Below are positions 1-10,350 of a stretch of 64,000 nt of DNA, one piece after another; the first letter of the stretch is position 1, and each line of letters starts with the position of its first letter. A program made the position numbers and the translations under genes. The notes below the pieces were generated by a model. The model saw only the letters and a list, made by a program, of their open reading frames with translations. It had not been told where the DNA came from and searched no databases. The DNA is from Zoogloea sp. (GTDB lineage Bacteria; Pseudomonadota; Gammaproteobacteria; Burkholderiales; Rhodocyclaceae). The stretch covers positions 186,001 to 250,000 of the forward strand of contig NZ_JAKLLN010000002.1 of assembly GCF_023150065.1 (NCBI RefSeq). Reading direction: 5' to 3'.

Positions 1-3000
1 GATTGCTGGATCACCAACGACATCGAGCGCGACAAGCCGACCCGGGTCCTGCTGATCTGCCGCAATCGCAAGGGCTATGGCCAGTTGTGCGAGCTCCTGA
101 CCCGGGCCTTCATCGAGAACAAATACCGGGGGCGGGCCGAGTTGCGCCGCGACTGGCTGGACGCCGGGACCGCCAGCGACCTGCTGTGCCTGTCCGGCGC
201 CCGGGATGGCGATATGGGCCAGGCCCTGGCCAACGGCAATGTGGCCCTGGCCGAGAAGCTGGCGGCAGACTGGGCGGAACGCTTTCCGGGCGCCTTCTAC
301 GTCGAGATCCAGCGTGCAGGGCATCCGGGCACCGAGGCCTACATCCGCGACGCCCTGCAGATCGCCTCGCGCCTCGACCTGCCGGTGGTGGCCACTCACC
401 CGATCCAGTTCACCCGGCCCGAGGACTTCAAGGCCCACGAGGCCCGCGTGTGCATTGCCCAGGGCAATGTGCTGGCCGACAAGCGCCGCCCGAAGGATTT
501 CACGCCCGAGCAGTACTTCAAGACCCAGGACGAGATGTGTGCGCTGTTTGCCGACATCCCCGAGGCCCTTGAGAACAGCGTCGAGATCGCCCGGCGTTGC
601 TCCCTGACCGTGCAGCTGGGCAAGAACTTCCTGCCCCAGTTCCCGACCCCCGAGGGCATGACCCTCGATGACTTCCTGGTGGCGGAGGCCCGCTCCGGCC
701 TGGAGGTGCGCCTCAAGGAGCTCTTCCCCAACGAGGTGGAGCGGGAGCAGAAACGCGAGGAGTACGAAGCCCGGCTCAAGTTCGAGACCGACACCATCAT
801 CCAGATGGGCTTCCCCGGCTACTTCCTGATCGTGGCCGACTTCATCAACTGGGCCAAGCACAACGGGGTGCCGGTGGGCCCGGGGCGGGGGTCGGGTGCC
901 GGCTCGCTGGTGGCCTACAGCCTGCGCATCACCGACATCGATCCGCTGGCCTACGCCCTGCTGTTCGAGCGCTTCCTCAACCCGGAGCGGGTGTCCATGC
1001 CCGACTTCGACATCGACTTCTGCCAGGACAACCGCTACAAGGTCATCGAGTACGTGCGCGCCCACTACGGCGCCGACGCGGTGAGCCAGATTGCCACTTT
1101 CGGCACCATGGCCTCGAAGGCCGTGGTGCGGGACGTAGGCCGGGTGCTCGACCTGCCTTACGGCCTGTGTGATCGCCTGTCCAAGCTGATCCCGGTGGTG
1201 CAGAACAAGCCCCTGTCCCTGGCCGAGGCCCGGGAGCAGGAGCCGCAGATCAACGAACTGATGGTCGACGGCAACGATGGCGAATCCGTGCAGGAGCTGT
1301 GGAGCCTGGCTGAGCCCCTCGAAGGCCTCACCCGCGGGGTCGGCATGCACGCCGGGGGCGTGCTCATCGCGCCGGGCAAACTCACTGATTTCTGCCCGCT
1401 GTACATCGCCGACGGCGACGACGCCACGCCGGTATCCCAGTTCGACAAGGACGACGTGGAGGCGGTGGGCCTGGTCAAGTTCGACTTCCTGGGCCTGCGC
1501 AACCTCACCATCATCGAGCTTGCCCTCGAATACGTGAAGCGCCTCACCGGTGAGCGGCCCGACCTGATGAGCCTGGGCTTCGAAGACCAGGCGGCCTACC
1601 AGATCCTCCGCGAAGCCAACACCACGGCGATCTTCCAGGTGGAGTCGGACGGCATGAAGAAGCTTCTCAAGAAGCTCGCCCCCGACCGCTTCGAAGACAT
1701 CATCGCCGTGCTGGCCCTCTACCGGCCGGGCCCGCTGGGCTCGGGCATGGTGGACGACTTCATCCTGCGCAAGAAGGGCCAGCAGGCCATCGACTACTTC
1801 CACCCGGACCTCACCGCCTGCCTGTCACCCACCTACGGGGTGATCGTGTACCAGGAACAGGTGATGCAGATCTCCCAGATCATCGGCGGCTACACCCTCG
1901 GTGGCGCCGACATGCTGCGCCGGGCGATGGGCAAGAAGAAGGCCGACGAGATGGCCAAGCACCGGGAGACCATCGCCGACGGTGCCCGCCAGAAGGGCTA
2001 TGACCCGGCCCTGGCCGAGCAGCTCTTCGACCTGATGACCAAGTTTGCCGAGTACGGCTTCAACAAGTCGCACACGGCGGCCTACGCGGTGGTCACCTAC
2101 CATACCGCCTGGCTGAAGGCCTATCACTGCTCGGCCTTCATGGCGGCCACCATGTCGTCGGACCTGGACAACACCGACACGATCAAGATCTTCTACGAAG
2201 ACACGATCGCCAACCGCATCGTGGTGCTGCCGCCGGACGTGAACCAGTCCGACTACCGTTTCGTGCCCACCGACGCCAAGACCATCCGCTATGGCCTGGG
2301 GGCAGTCAAGGGCGTGGGCGAGCCGGCCGTGCGGGCCATCCTGGCCGCGCGGGAGTCCGGCCCCTTCAAGGATCTCTTCGACTTCTGCTGCCGGGTGGAC
2401 AAGCGCATGGCCAACCGGCGGGTCATCGAGGCGCTGGTGCGGGCCGGTGCCTTCGACACCCTAGACCCGGTGCAGCCGGCCGACCGCCACAAGCTGCTGG
2501 CCAGCGTGGGCATCGCCATGGAGGCCGCCGAGCAGATTGCCGCCAACGCGTTGCAGGGCGGCCTGTTCGACATCCCCGGCGAAGCGGCCGCGCCGATGGT
2601 CGACTATGTGAAGGTGCGCCCCTGGGGCGAGCGGGAGAAACTCAAGGAGGAGAAGCTGGCCATCGGCTTCTTCCTCTCCGGCCATCCGTTCAATGCCTTC
2701 AAGGAAGAAGTGCGGCGCTTCGTGCGGCGGCCCCTGACTCAGGTCGAACCGTCCCGCGATCTCGTCACCATGGCCGGTGTGGTCATGGAGGTGCGCGCCA
2801 AGATGACGGCCCGGGGCAAGATCGCCTTCGTGCTGCTGGATGACGGCACCACCCCGCGGGAGGTCTCGGTGTTCTCCGAGGTCTTCGACAACAACCGCCA
2901 GCGCATCGTGGTGGATGAAGTGCTGATCGTCGAGGCCAAGGTCAGCAATGACGAGTTCTCGGGTGGTTACCGCATCGTCGCCGACAAGCTGATGACCCTC

Positions 3001-3276
3001 GGTGAGGCGCGGGGGCGTTACGCCCGGGCGCTTCAGTTGCGGCTCAATGGTGAGGTCGGGGAAACGGGCGGCGCTGTCGCCGCGGCCGAGCGCCTGCAGA
3101 GCGTGCTGACCCCCTTCCGTGACGGGGAGTGTGCGGTCCGCGTGCGTTACCGCAATGGGGTGGCCGAGGGCGATCTGCCCTTCGGTGCGGCCTGGCGGGT
3201 GCGTCCCGACGACAGTCTGCTGGAGAGCCTGCGCGAGTGGCTGCCGGCCGACGCGGTCGAGGTCATCTACCCCTGA
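1..3276 (+). CDS. dnaE: DNA polymerase III subunit alpha (5' partial)
   Basis: This is the catalytic subunit of the replicative polymerase. The reading frame is open from base 1, so the N-terminus lies outside the window; 1091 residues are visible of a family usually near 1160. The visible part begins in the PHP domain. The polymerase active site follows: the acidic motif PDFDIDF (visible residues 334-340, Asp 335/337/339) and KFDFLGL with Asp 495 hold the three catalytic aspartates of the family. Helix-hairpin-helix elements, then QGGLF at about residue 852 in the position of the beta-clamp-binding motif, and a C-terminal OB-fold (about 910-1000) complete the usual order. The gene ends 21 bases from the convergent GGDEF-EAL gene. 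Nothing looks disrupted. Confidence 0.97.
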   Translation, partial: DCWITNDIERDKPTRVLLICRNRKGYGQLCELLTRAFIENKYRGRAELRRDWLDAGTASDLLCLSGARDGDMGQALANGNVALAEKLAADWAERFPGAFYVEIQRAGHPGTEAYIRDALQIASRLDLPVVATHPIQFTRPEDFKAHEARVCIAQGNVLADKRRPKDFTPEQYFKTQDEMCALFADIPEALENSVEIARRCSLTVQLGKNFLPQFPTPEGMTLDDFLVAEARSGLEVRLKELFPNEVEREQKREEYEARLKFETDTIIQMGFPGYFLIVADFINWAKHNGVPVGPGRGSGAGSLVAYSLRITDIDPLAYALLFERFLNPERVSMPDFDIDFCQDNRYKVIEYVRAHYGADAVSQIATFGTMASKAVVRDVGRVLDLPYGLCDRLSKLIPVVQNKPLSLAEAREQEPQINELMVDGNDGESVQELWSLAEPLEGLTRGVGMHAGGVLIAPGKLTDFCPLYIADGDDATPVSQFDKDDVEAVGLVKFDFLGLRNLTIIELALEYVKRLTGERPDLMSLGFEDQAAYQILREANTTAIFQVESDGMKKLLKKLAPDRFEDIIAVLALYRPGPLGSGMVDDFILRKKGQQAIDYFHPDLTACLSPTYGVIVYQEQVMQISQIIGGYTLGGADMLRRAMGKKKADEMAKHRETIADGARQKGYDPALAEQLFDLMTKFAEYGFNKSHTAAYAVVTYHTAWLKAYHCSAFMAATMSSDLDNTDTIKIFYEDTIANRIVVLPPDVNQSDYRFVPTDAKTIRYGLGAVKGVGEPAVRAILAARESGPFKDLFDFCCRVDKRMANRRVIEALVRAGAFDTLDPVQPADRHKLLASVGIAMEAAEQIAANALQGGLFDIPGEAAAPMVDYVKVRPWGEREKLKEEKLAIGFFLSGHPFNAFKEEVRRFVRRPLTQVEPSRDLVTMAGVVMEVRAKMTARGKIAFVLLDDGTTPREVSVFSEVFDNNRQRIVVDEVLIVEAKVSNDEFSGGYRIVADKLMTLGEARGRYARALQLRLNGEVGETGGAVAAAERLQSVLTPFRDGECAVRVRYRNGVAEGDLPFGAAWRVRPDDSLLESLREWLPADAVEVIYP

Positions 3277-3297
3277 CGCGCCCCGGGGAGCCCGGGC

Positions 3298-5790
3298 TCA
3301 GTCCGAGATGATCAGGCTGCCCGGCAGCACGCCGATGCGCAGCAGATCGTTGAGCGCCTCCGCCGGCAGCGGCGGGCTGAAGACAAAGCCCTGGGCGGCA
3401 AAGCAGCCTTCGGCGCGCAGGACGTCGAGCTGCTCGGGGGTCTCTGTGCCCTCGGCAATCACCTCCAGGCGCAGGCTGCGCCCGAGCTGGATCACCGCCC
3501 GCACGATGGCGGCATCGTCCGGGTCGTCGATGAGGTCGCGTACGAAGCTCTGATCGATCTTCAGGCAGTCCACAGGAAAGCGCTTGAGATAGGCCAGGCT
3601 CGAATAGCCGGTGCCAAAATCGTCGATGGACATGCGCACCCCCAGGGCCTTGAGCCCGGCAAGGGTGCGTTCGACTTCGGTCCCTGATTGCATCAGCAGG
3701 GATTCGGTGAGCTCCAGCTCCAGCCATCGGGGCGCCAGTCCGCTGGCCTCGAGGGCTTCGCGCACGGTGGCCACCATGTCGGCCCGGCGGAACTGCAGAG
3801 CCGACAGGTTGACTGCCACGGGGATGGGCTCGAAGCCCTGCTCCTGCCACAGCACGGCCTGCCGGCAGGCCTGATGGAGCACCCAGCGCCCGATGGGCAC
3901 GATGAGCCCGCATTCTTCGGCAAGGGGAATGAAGGACGCGGGCGACACGCCACCCAGGGCGCCGCTGAACCAGCGCAGCAAAGCCTCCACACCGATGATG
4001 CGGCCGCTCGCCAGGCTCACCTGGGGTTGGTAATAGAGGCTGAATTCCTGCTGCTCGAGGGCCTGGCGCAGGGCGTTTTCCATGTGCAGGCGCTCAAGGG
4101 CATTGACGTTCATGAGCTCGTCAAAGAAGCGGTAGGTGTTCCGGCCGCACTCCTTGGCGTGGTACATGGCGGTGTCGGCATTCTTCATCAGGCTGTCGGC
4201 ACAGCTTCCGTCCTCGGGATAGAGGGCGATCCCGATGGAGAAGGAGGTGGCCAGCTGCTGGCCGTCGATGTCGAAGGGCGGACGCAGCTGGTCGAGGATC
4301 TTCTCGGCCACCCGGGCCGCGTCGTCGGGCCCCTCCACATCGGTGAGGACAATCAGGAATTCGTCGCCCCCCTGGCGGCTGATGGTGTCGGTCTCCCGGG
4401 TGCACGCCGACAGGCGCAGGGCCACGCCCTGGAGCAGCCGGTCACCGGTCATGTGGCCGAGGGAGTCGTTGATGGTCTTGAAGCGGTCCAGATCGAGAAA
4501 CAGCAGGGCGATGCGGCTGTTGTGGCGAACGGCGCTGGCCAGGGCCTGGTCGAGGCGGTCCTGGAGCAGGGCGCGGTTGGGCAGGCCGGTCAGGGGGTCG
4601 TGCTGGGCCAGGTAGGCAATGCGGGCTTCCGAGGCCTTGCGCTCGGTGATGTCCGAAAACACCGCCACGTAATGGGTGATGCGCTCCAGCTTGTCGCGCA
4701 CCACGCTGATGGACAGGGCGGAGGGGTAGAGGGTGCCGTTCTTGCGCCGGTCATAAACCTCGCCCTGCCAGAAACCATGCTCCTGGATGTCGCGCCACAT
4801 GGCAGCGTAGAAGTCCGGGCCGTGGTGGCCGGACTGGAGCATGCGGGGGGTCTTGCCGATGGCGTCCTCGGCGCTGTAGCCGGTGACTTCGCTGAACGCG
4901 CGATTGACCGACAGGATGCGTTCCTGGGCATCGGTGACGATGATCGCCTCGACGCTGTTGCGGAAGACGGTCAGCGCCAGGCGCAGTTGTTCCTCGTCTT
5001 CCCGTCGTGCGGTGATGTCGGCGATGGTGGTGACCACTCCGCAGGGGGTGGTGGCGTCGTTATCGTCGAACAGGGGGATCGAATTGGTCCACAGCCAGCG
5101 TCGGCGTCCGTCCCGGCGGTCCAGCCCGAGCAAGCCGGCCCTGGGCTGACCCGTGGCGATCACCTGCATGGCCGGGATCTGATCGGGGGGGATGGGTTCG
5201 CCGTCTTCGTTGAGGTAGGTGAGGAGCCCGCCGTGCACATCCCAGCCCTGCATGGCCTTGGCGCTGAGCCCGAGGATCTGTTCGGCGCTGCTGTTGTGCA
5301 GCAGCAGCATTCCCTGGGCGTCGCGCATGACCACCCCTTCGCCCATGGAGGCGAGCAGGGTGCTCAGGCGGTTCTCGCGCTCGCGCAGTTCGGCTTCGGT
5401 GTTGCGGCGGTCGGTGATGTCGAGACAGGAACCGATGTAACCCGCAAACTCGCCAGCCTTGTCGTAGAGGGGGCGGCCGGTGTCGATGATCCAGCGGTAC
5501 TGCCCGTCACGGCGCCGCAGGCGGTACTCCATCTCGAACGGGGTGCGGACCGCGAAGTGCTCCAGATAGGTGCCGACGCAGCGATCGAAGTCTTCGGGGT
5601 GGACGCCATGGGTCCAGCCGTCACCGACTTCCTGGTCGAGGCTGCGGCCGGTGAAGTCAAGCCAGGTCTGATTGAAGTAACTGCACCTGGCGTCAGTGCC
5701 CGCACGCCAGATCAGGGTGGGAAAGTGCTCGAACGGGGACAGGGAAAAGTCCCAGATGTCGTGGCCTTCAGGGTGGGCGGAGTGGGGCAC
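3298..5790 (-). CDS. Three-PAS GGDEF-EAL cyclic-di-GMP turnover protein
   Basis: An 830-residue cytoplasmic sensor enzyme. Three PAS domains (about 20-130, 137-260, 268-390) precede a diguanylate cyclase domain with intact GGDEF (474-478). RETD five residues upstream of GGDEF matches the allosteric RxxD inhibitory site. The EAL phosphodiesterase domain starts near 575 and has EAL at 602-604, DDFGTGYSSL and an EGTE motif, so both catalytic halves look competent. I see no transmembrane segment, so the signal is probably intracellular (redox, gas or small ligand) and read by the PAS domains. The start is GTG; no good Shine-Dalgarno (SD) sequence precedes it, but the first PAS begins about 20 residues later. 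Net direction (synthesis or hydrolysis of c-di-GMP) cannot be read from sequence. Confidence 0.93.
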   Translation of the reverse strand: MPHSAHPEGHDIWDFSLSPFEHFPTLIWRAGTDARCSYFNQTWLDFTGRSLDQEVGDGWTHGVHPEDFDRCVGTYLEHFAVRTPFEMEYRLRRRDGQYRWIIDTGRPLYDKAGEFAGYIGSCLDITDRRNTEAELRERENRLSTLLASMGEGVVMRDAQGMLLLHNSSAEQILGLSAKAMQGWDVHGGLLTYLNEDGEPIPPDQIPAMQVIATGQPRAGLLGLDRRDGRRRWLWTNSIPLFDDNDATTPCGVVTTIADITARREDEEQLRLALTVFRNSVEAIIVTDAQERILSVNRAFSEVTGYSAEDAIGKTPRMLQSGHHGPDFYAAMWRDIQEHGFWQGEVYDRRKNGTLYPSALSISVVRDKLERITHYVAVFSDITERKASEARIAYLAQHDPLTGLPNRALLQDRLDQALASAVRHNSRIALLFLDLDRFKTINDSLGHMTGDRLLQGVALRLSACTRETDTISRQGGDEFLIVLTDVEGPDDAARVAEKILDQLRPPFDIDGQQLATSFSIGIALYPEDGSCADSLMKNADTAMYHAKECGRNTYRFFDELMNVNALERLHMENALRQALEQQEFSLYYQPQVSLASGRIIGVEALLRWFSGALGGVSPASFIPLAEECGLIVPIGRWVLHQACRQAVLWQEQGFEPIPVAVNLSALQFRRADMVATVREALEASGLAPRWLELELTESLLMQSGTEVERTLAGLKALGVRMSIDDFGTGYSSLAYLKRFPVDCLKIDQSFVRDLIDDPDDAAIVRAVIQLGRSLRLEVIAEGTETPEQLDVLRAEGCFAAQGFVFSPPLPAEALNDLLRIGVLPGSLIISD

Positions 5791-5968
5791 GGCGAGGGTC
5801 GGGTCGCGGGTTGGTGAAGGCGCCAGAAAATGCCCTTATTCTATCCCGATTGGCACCTACCCCAGTATGGGTATGGTGGTTGAAGTGCTTTTTTGCGGGC
5901 GCTTCCGGTGGCCCGGGGGGCGGCCGGCCGGGCTGACCCACCCCGGCGCTGCCCGTCGGGTTGCGGGC

Positions 5969-7654
5969 TCAGAGGTTGTCTTCATCCATGAACCTCGGCA
6001 GCAGATCACGGGCACGGGCCAGGGCGCCGTAGATGTCGCCGCAGATGTTGTTGATGCCTACTTCATCCGCGAAGCCCGAGCGATGGATCAGGGAGGCGGG
6101 CTGGTTGTTCAGGCTGCTCAGGATCAAGGCACAGCCCTTCTTGTGGAGGTTCTTGCACAGGCTCTCCAGGCCCTCGAGCCCGGTGGTGTCCAGGTTGACC
6201 AGGTGGTGCATGTCGAGGATCACCACCTCGGGGTGGCGCTGGGCTGGGTCGAGCAGGGTCTCGAGCTTGTGGATGGCGCCGAAGAAGAGGGTGCCGTAGA
6301 GCGAGTAGGCGACGGCCCGGGGTGATCCGTCGGGGTAGAGGAAGCCGGGCAGCATCGACAGCTCGGTCAGCGGCAGGCGCTCGACCCGGGTGAGATCGGA
6401 CATGCGGTAGATGAAGAACAGGCTGGCCAGCACCATGCCCAGTTCCACCGCCAGGGTCAGGTCGAAGAAGACGGTGACGAAGAAGGTGCTCAGCAGGGTG
6501 GTGCGGTAGTTGACCGAGAAGCGCGTGAGGCCGCGGAATTCGTGCCATTCGCCCATGTTGATGGCCACCACCACCACGATGGCCGACAGGGTGGCCAGGG
6601 GGATGTGTTTGGCAAAGGGCGCGAACACCAGCACCACGGCCAGCAGCACCAGTGCATGGACGATGCCTGCCACCGGGCTGCGGCCGCCGGTGCGCACGTT
6701 GGTGGCGGTGCGGGCGATGGCGCCGGTGGCCGCAAACCCGCCGAACAGCGGCGCGGCGAGGTTGGCCAGGCCCTGGGCGATGAGTTCCTGGTTGGGGTCG
6801 TGACGGTCCTCGATGGCTGCATCGGCCACCCGCGCCGACAGCAGCGATTCGATTGCACCGAGCAGGGCGATGGTGAGGGCCGGGGAGATCAGCTTGCCGA
6901 GGGTCTCGAGGGACAGCTGGGGCAGGGCGAAGGCGGGCAGATCCTGGGGGATGCCGTTGAAGCGGGTGCCGATGGTTTCCACTGGCAGCTGCAGCAGGGC
7001 ATTGGCGGCGGTGGCGACGATCAGCACGCCCAGGGGACCGGGCAGCCGGGCAAGCGGCTTGAAGCGCCGGGCCAGCCGGTTCCACGACAGGAGCACGATG
7101 ATGGAGGCGACCGACAGGGCCACAGTGGGCAGGTCGATGGTGTCCAGGTGGGTGACCAGGGCTTTGACCTTGCCAAAGAACTCGCCAGGCAGGTGGTCGA
7201 TCCGCAGGCCCAGGAAATCCTTTATCTGGGCCAGGAAGATGACCACCGCGATGCCGTTGGTGAAGCCGATCACCACCGTCTTGGGGATGAAGCGGATCAG
7301 GTTGCCGAGGCGGAACACGCCCATGGCCACCAGTATGGCACCGGCCAGCATGGTGGCCACCAGCAGGTTCTGTACGCCGTACTCGACGACGATGCCGTAG
7401 ATGATGGGGATGAAGGCGCCGGTGGGGCCGCCGATCTGCACCCGGGAGCCGCCGAGGGCGGAAATCAGGAAGCCGGCGACGATGGCCGTCCAGATGCCGG
7501 CGGTGGGCGACATGCCGGAGGCGATGGCAAAGGCCATGGCCAGGGGCAGGGCAAGGACGCCGACCGTCAGGCCGGCGGAGGCGTCACGACCGAACTGCGC
7601 GCCGTTGTAGCCGGGCAGGGTGTCGAGAAGCTTGGGGTGGAAAACGATTTTCAT
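5969..7654 (-). CDS. SulP family anion transporter with STAS domain
   Basis: A 561-residue SLC26/SulP permease. The N-terminal two thirds are hydrophobic, with the family pattern of many transmembrane helices and a GGPTGAF-type segment near the substrate site. The C-terminal STAS domain (from about residue 425) includes VILDMHHLVNLDTTGLEGL, the conserved loop of anti-sigma antagonist folds. Substrates in this family include sulfate, bicarbonate and dicarboxylates; the sequence alone does not choose. I place the start at ATG 7654 because GGAGG lies just upstream; an in-frame ATG at 7693 would add 13 residues. The gene lies 134 bases downstream of a small membrane protein gene on the same strand and could be cotranscribed with it. 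Confidence 0.92.
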   Translation of the reverse strand: MKIVFHPKLLDTLPGYNGAQFGRDASAGLTVGVLALPLAMAFAIASGMSPTAGIWTAIVAGFLISALGGSRVQIGGPTGAFIPIIYGIVVEYGVQNLLVATMLAGAILVAMGVFRLGNLIRFIPKTVVIGFTNGIAVVIFLAQIKDFLGLRIDHLPGEFFGKVKALVTHLDTIDLPTVALSVASIIVLLSWNRLARRFKPLARLPGPLGVLIVATAANALLQLPVETIGTRFNGIPQDLPAFALPQLSLETLGKLISPALTIALLGAIESLLSARVADAAIEDRHDPNQELIAQGLANLAAPLFGGFAATGAIARTATNVRTGGRSPVAGIVHALVLLAVVLVFAPFAKHIPLATLSAIVVVVAINMGEWHEFRGLTRFSVNYRTTLLSTFFVTVFFDLTLAVELGMVLASLFFIYRMSDLTRVERLPLTELSMLPGFLYPDGSPRAVAYSLYGTLFFGAIHKLETLLDPAQRHPEVVILDMHHLVNLDTTGLEGLESLCKNLHKKGCALILSSLNNQPASLIHRSGFADEVGINNICGDIYGALARARDLLPRFMDEDNL

Positions 7655-7788
7655 GCAGCCTCCGCAATCGAGGGAAAGTCGGGTGTGCGCCATGGGGCGC
7701 GCCTTGCGGAGCTGCGATGCCTGGCCCGGTGCGATGCTGGACGATCCATCGCTTGCAGGCGGTCAGGGGCATGGTGGGTGGGGGTGAC

Positions 7789-8070
7789 TCAGGAAAAGTG
7801 GCTGTCGTTGGCCGCCTTGTTGCCGGCGGAAGCGCTGTGCATGACTTCCACCAGCATCTTCACTGCGGCCACGAAGACGGTGGCGATGCCGCCGCCCATG
7901 CATAGCCAGGCCTGCAGGCTGTTGGCCGGAAAACCGGGCAGCAGCGAGGCCCGGCCTTCCATCAGGTAGGCCGCCCCGAGGGCCAGGACCAGCACCCCGA
8001 CCATGTCGAGGGCGGCCCAGCCCCAGAAGGCTGGGGTCAGGCGGGGCAAGGGGGAACGCTTGGTGTTCAT
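7789..8070 (-). CDS. Small two-helix membrane protein, unknown function
   Basis: A 93-residue protein of unknown function. After a short basic N-terminus (MNTKRSPLPR) there are two hydrophobic stretches (about residues 18-37 and 53-72) joined by a short loop, predicting a hairpin in the inner membrane, and then a polar tail. No enzyme motif is visible. It lies between metG and the SulP transporter gene on the same strand. No clear SD sequence precedes the ATG. It could be an accessory subunit of the transporter, but that rests only on position. Confidence 0.65.
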   Translation of the reverse strand: MNTKRSPLPRLTPAFWGWAALDMVGVLVLALGAAYLMEGRASLLPGFPANSLQAWLCMGGGIATVFVAAVKMLVEVMHSASAGNKAANDSHFS

Positions 8071-8106
8071 CGCGCAGGAGCTTAAGGCGGGTGGCTGACA
8101 GGGGGC

Positions 8107-10269
8107 TTACTTGACGCGCATCCCGGGGGTGGCGCCGGCGTCGGGCGACAGGATGAACAGCCCCGGGGTCTCGCCGGAGGCGTCGGACGCGGCCAGAACC
8201 ATGCCCTCGGACATGCCGAACTTCATCTTGCGCGGGGCCAGGTTGGCCACCATTACCGTCATGCGGCCGACCAGGGTGGCCGGGTCGTAGGCCGACTTGA
8301 TGCCGGCAAAGACCTGGCGCGGCTTCTCTTCACCGATGTCGAGCTGCAGGCGCAGCAGCTTGGCGGCACCTTCCACGTGTTCGGCGGAGACGATCTTCGC
8401 GATGCGCAGGTCGACCTTGCCAAAGTCGTCGATGGAGATGAAGGGCTCGAACTCGCTGGTCGCAGCGGCCTCGGCAGTGGCGGCGTGGGCCTGGTGCTGG
8501 GCGTGCCGCTGCTCGGAGTGGGCGGCCTTGTCGTCCTTGCCCTTGGCAGGCTGGGCTTCGGTGACGGCGGGCGCCAGGGATTCCCGGTTGGCCTCCAGCA
8601 GGGCATCCACCTGCTTGCGCTCGATGCGGGTCATCAGGTGGCTGTAGGTGTTGATGGTGTGGCCGGCCGGCAGCGGGGCGAGGAGGTTGTTCCAGTCCAG
8701 CGCGTCGATGGCGAGAAAGGATTCGACCTGGCTGGCGAGGGTCGGCAGCACCGGCTTGAGCAGGCCGGTGAGGGCCTTGAAGATGTTGATGGCGGTGGTG
8801 CACACCACGTGCAGGCGGGCTTCCTGGCCCTCCTGTTTGGCCAGCTCCCAGGGCTTGTTGTCGTTGACGTAGCCGTTGGCCTGGTCGGCGAACTCCATGA
8901 TCTTGCGCAGGGCCCGGCTGAAGTCGCGGGTCTCGAAGGCGGCGCTGACCTCGTCCAGGTTCCAGTCGAGGGCGGCGGTGGCGTCGTGCTCGCCGAGCTT
9001 GCCATCAAAGCGCTTGGCGATGAACCCCGCGCAGCGGCTGGCGATGTTGACGAACTTGCCCACCAGGTCGGAATTGACCTTGGCGATCATGTCGTCGAGG
9101 TTGAGGTCCACGTCCTCCATGGTGCCGTTGGACTTGCCGGCGAAGTAGTAGCGCAGCCACTCGGGGTTGAGCTTCTGCTCGGTGTAGGAGCGGGCGGTGA
9201 TGAAGGTGCCGCGGCTCTTGCTCATCTTGGCGCCGTCCACGGTGAGGAAGCCGTTGACGCACAGCTGGGTGGGGGCGCGGTAGCCGGCGAAGTGCAGCAT
9301 GGCCGGCCAGAACAGGGCGTGGAAATACAGGATGTCCTTGCCGATGAAGTGGATCAGCTCGGTGCCGGTGGCGGCGGCCGGGCCGGCCTCGGTGAAGGCG
9401 GCCACGTCGATGTCGGGCCTGCGGGCGGCGAGGTTCTTGAAGCTGGCGAAGTAGCCGATGGGGGCGTCAAGCCACACGTAGAAATACTTGCCCGGCGCGT
9501 CGGGGATCTGGAAGCCGAAGTAAGGCGCGTCGCGGGAGATGTCCCAGTCGGAGAGCTTGTTCTCGCCAGCGTCGCCCAGCCACTCCTTCATCTTGTTGGC
9601 GGCTTCGAGCTGCAGGCGGCGCGAACCGTCGGGCGTGGTGCCCTGGGTCCAGTCCCGCAGGAACTCGACGGCGCGGGGGTCGGAGAGGCGGAAGAAGTAG
9701 TGCTCGGAGGTCTTGAGCACCGGCTTGGCGCCGGATACGGCCGAGTAGGGGTTCTTGAGCTCGGTGGGGGCGTAGGCCGCGCCGCACACCTCGCAGTTGT
9801 CGCCGTACTGGTCGGCTGCGCCACACTTGGGGCACTCGCCCTTGATGAAGCGGTCCGGCAGGAACATCTCCTTGACCGGATCGTAGAACTGCTCGATGGC
9901 CCGGGTGTCGATGAGCCGGGCGGTGTCGCGCAGGCGGGTGTAGATGTCTTCGGCGTACCAGCGGTTCTCGTCGCTGTGGGTGGAATGGTAGTTGTCGAAG
10001 GCCACGCCGAAATCACGGAAGTCGCGGCTGTGCTCGCCGTGCACCCGGTTGATGAGCTGCTCGGGCGTCAGGCCTTCCTTTTCGGCGCGGAGCATGACCG
10101 GGGTGCCGTGGGTGTCGTCCGCACACACGTAGTGCACCGTGTTGCCGCGCATGCGCTGGTAGCGCACCCAGATGTCGGCCTGGATGTAGCCCACCAGGTG
10201 ACCGAGGTGGATGTCGCCGTTGGCGTAGGGCAGGGCATTGGTGACGAGGATCGTGCGCGGGGAGGTCAT
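8107..10269 (-). CDS. metG: Methionyl-tRNA synthetase
   Basis: Charges tRNA-Met. The 720-residue class I synthetase has the HIGH-type motif HLGH at 21-24, a four-cysteine zinc knuckle (Cys 146, 149, 159, 162) and KMSKS at 348-352. An anticodon-binding helical domain follows, and from about residue 610 a C-terminal EMAP/Trbp111-like tRNA-binding domain that supports dimerisation in this family. The linker before that domain is unusual: low complexity and rich in Ala, His, Gln and Lys. I choose ATG 10269 because the protein then begins [18 protein letters not shown], matching homologues; in-frame ATGs at 10278 and 10305 are possible, and none has a strong SD sequence. It is divergent from apbC. 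Confidence 0.97.
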   Translation of the reverse strand: MTSPRTILVTNALPYANGDIHLGHLVGYIQADIWVRYQRMRGNTVHYVCADDTHGTPVMLRAEKEGLTPEQLINRVHGEHSRDFRDFGVAFDNYHSTHSDENRWYAEDIYTRLRDTARLIDTRAIEQFYDPVKEMFLPDRFIKGECPKCGAADQYGDNCEVCGAAYAPTELKNPYSAVSGAKPVLKTSEHYFFRLSDPRAVEFLRDWTQGTTPDGSRRLQLEAANKMKEWLGDAGENKLSDWDISRDAPYFGFQIPDAPGKYFYVWLDAPIGYFASFKNLAARRPDIDVAAFTEAGPAAATGTELIHFIGKDILYFHALFWPAMLHFAGYRAPTQLCVNGFLTVDGAKMSKSRGTFITARSYTEQKLNPEWLRYYFAGKSNGTMEDVDLNLDDMIAKVNSDLVGKFVNIASRCAGFIAKRFDGKLGEHDATAALDWNLDEVSAAFETRDFSRALRKIMEFADQANGYVNDNKPWELAKQEGQEARLHVVCTTAINIFKALTGLLKPVLPTLASQVESFLAIDALDWNNLLAPLPAGHTINTYSHLMTRIERKQVDALLEANRESLAPAVTEAQPAKGKDDKAAHSEQRHAQHQAHAATAEAAATSEFEPFISIDDFGKVDLRIAKIVSAEHVEGAAKLLRLQLDIGEEKPRQVFAGIKSAYDPATLVGRMTVMVANLAPRKMKFGMSEGMVLAASDASGETPGLFILSPDAGATPGMRVK

Positions 10270-10350
10270 GGGCGGCATGCTGCGAGTGAATTCGGAATCC
10301 GGCATTCTATCAAAGGGCTTCCCCCATCGCGGCCGGGGCGGGATTTCGGT

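Noticed and set aside
3688-5817. 709-codon frame antisense to the GGDEF-EAL gene; similar long antisense frames at 12218-14587, 32027-33721, 43234-45219 and 61676-63832
   Set aside because: Each lies opposite a gene with clear catalytic motifs. Their proteins are low-complexity Gly/Val/His/Arg-rich sequences, as expected of GC-rich complementary frames.
5851-5866. TGGCAC as a sigma-54 -24 element
   Set aside because: No TTGC-type -12 element follows at the right spacing, and the orientation points away from the nearest leftward gene start.
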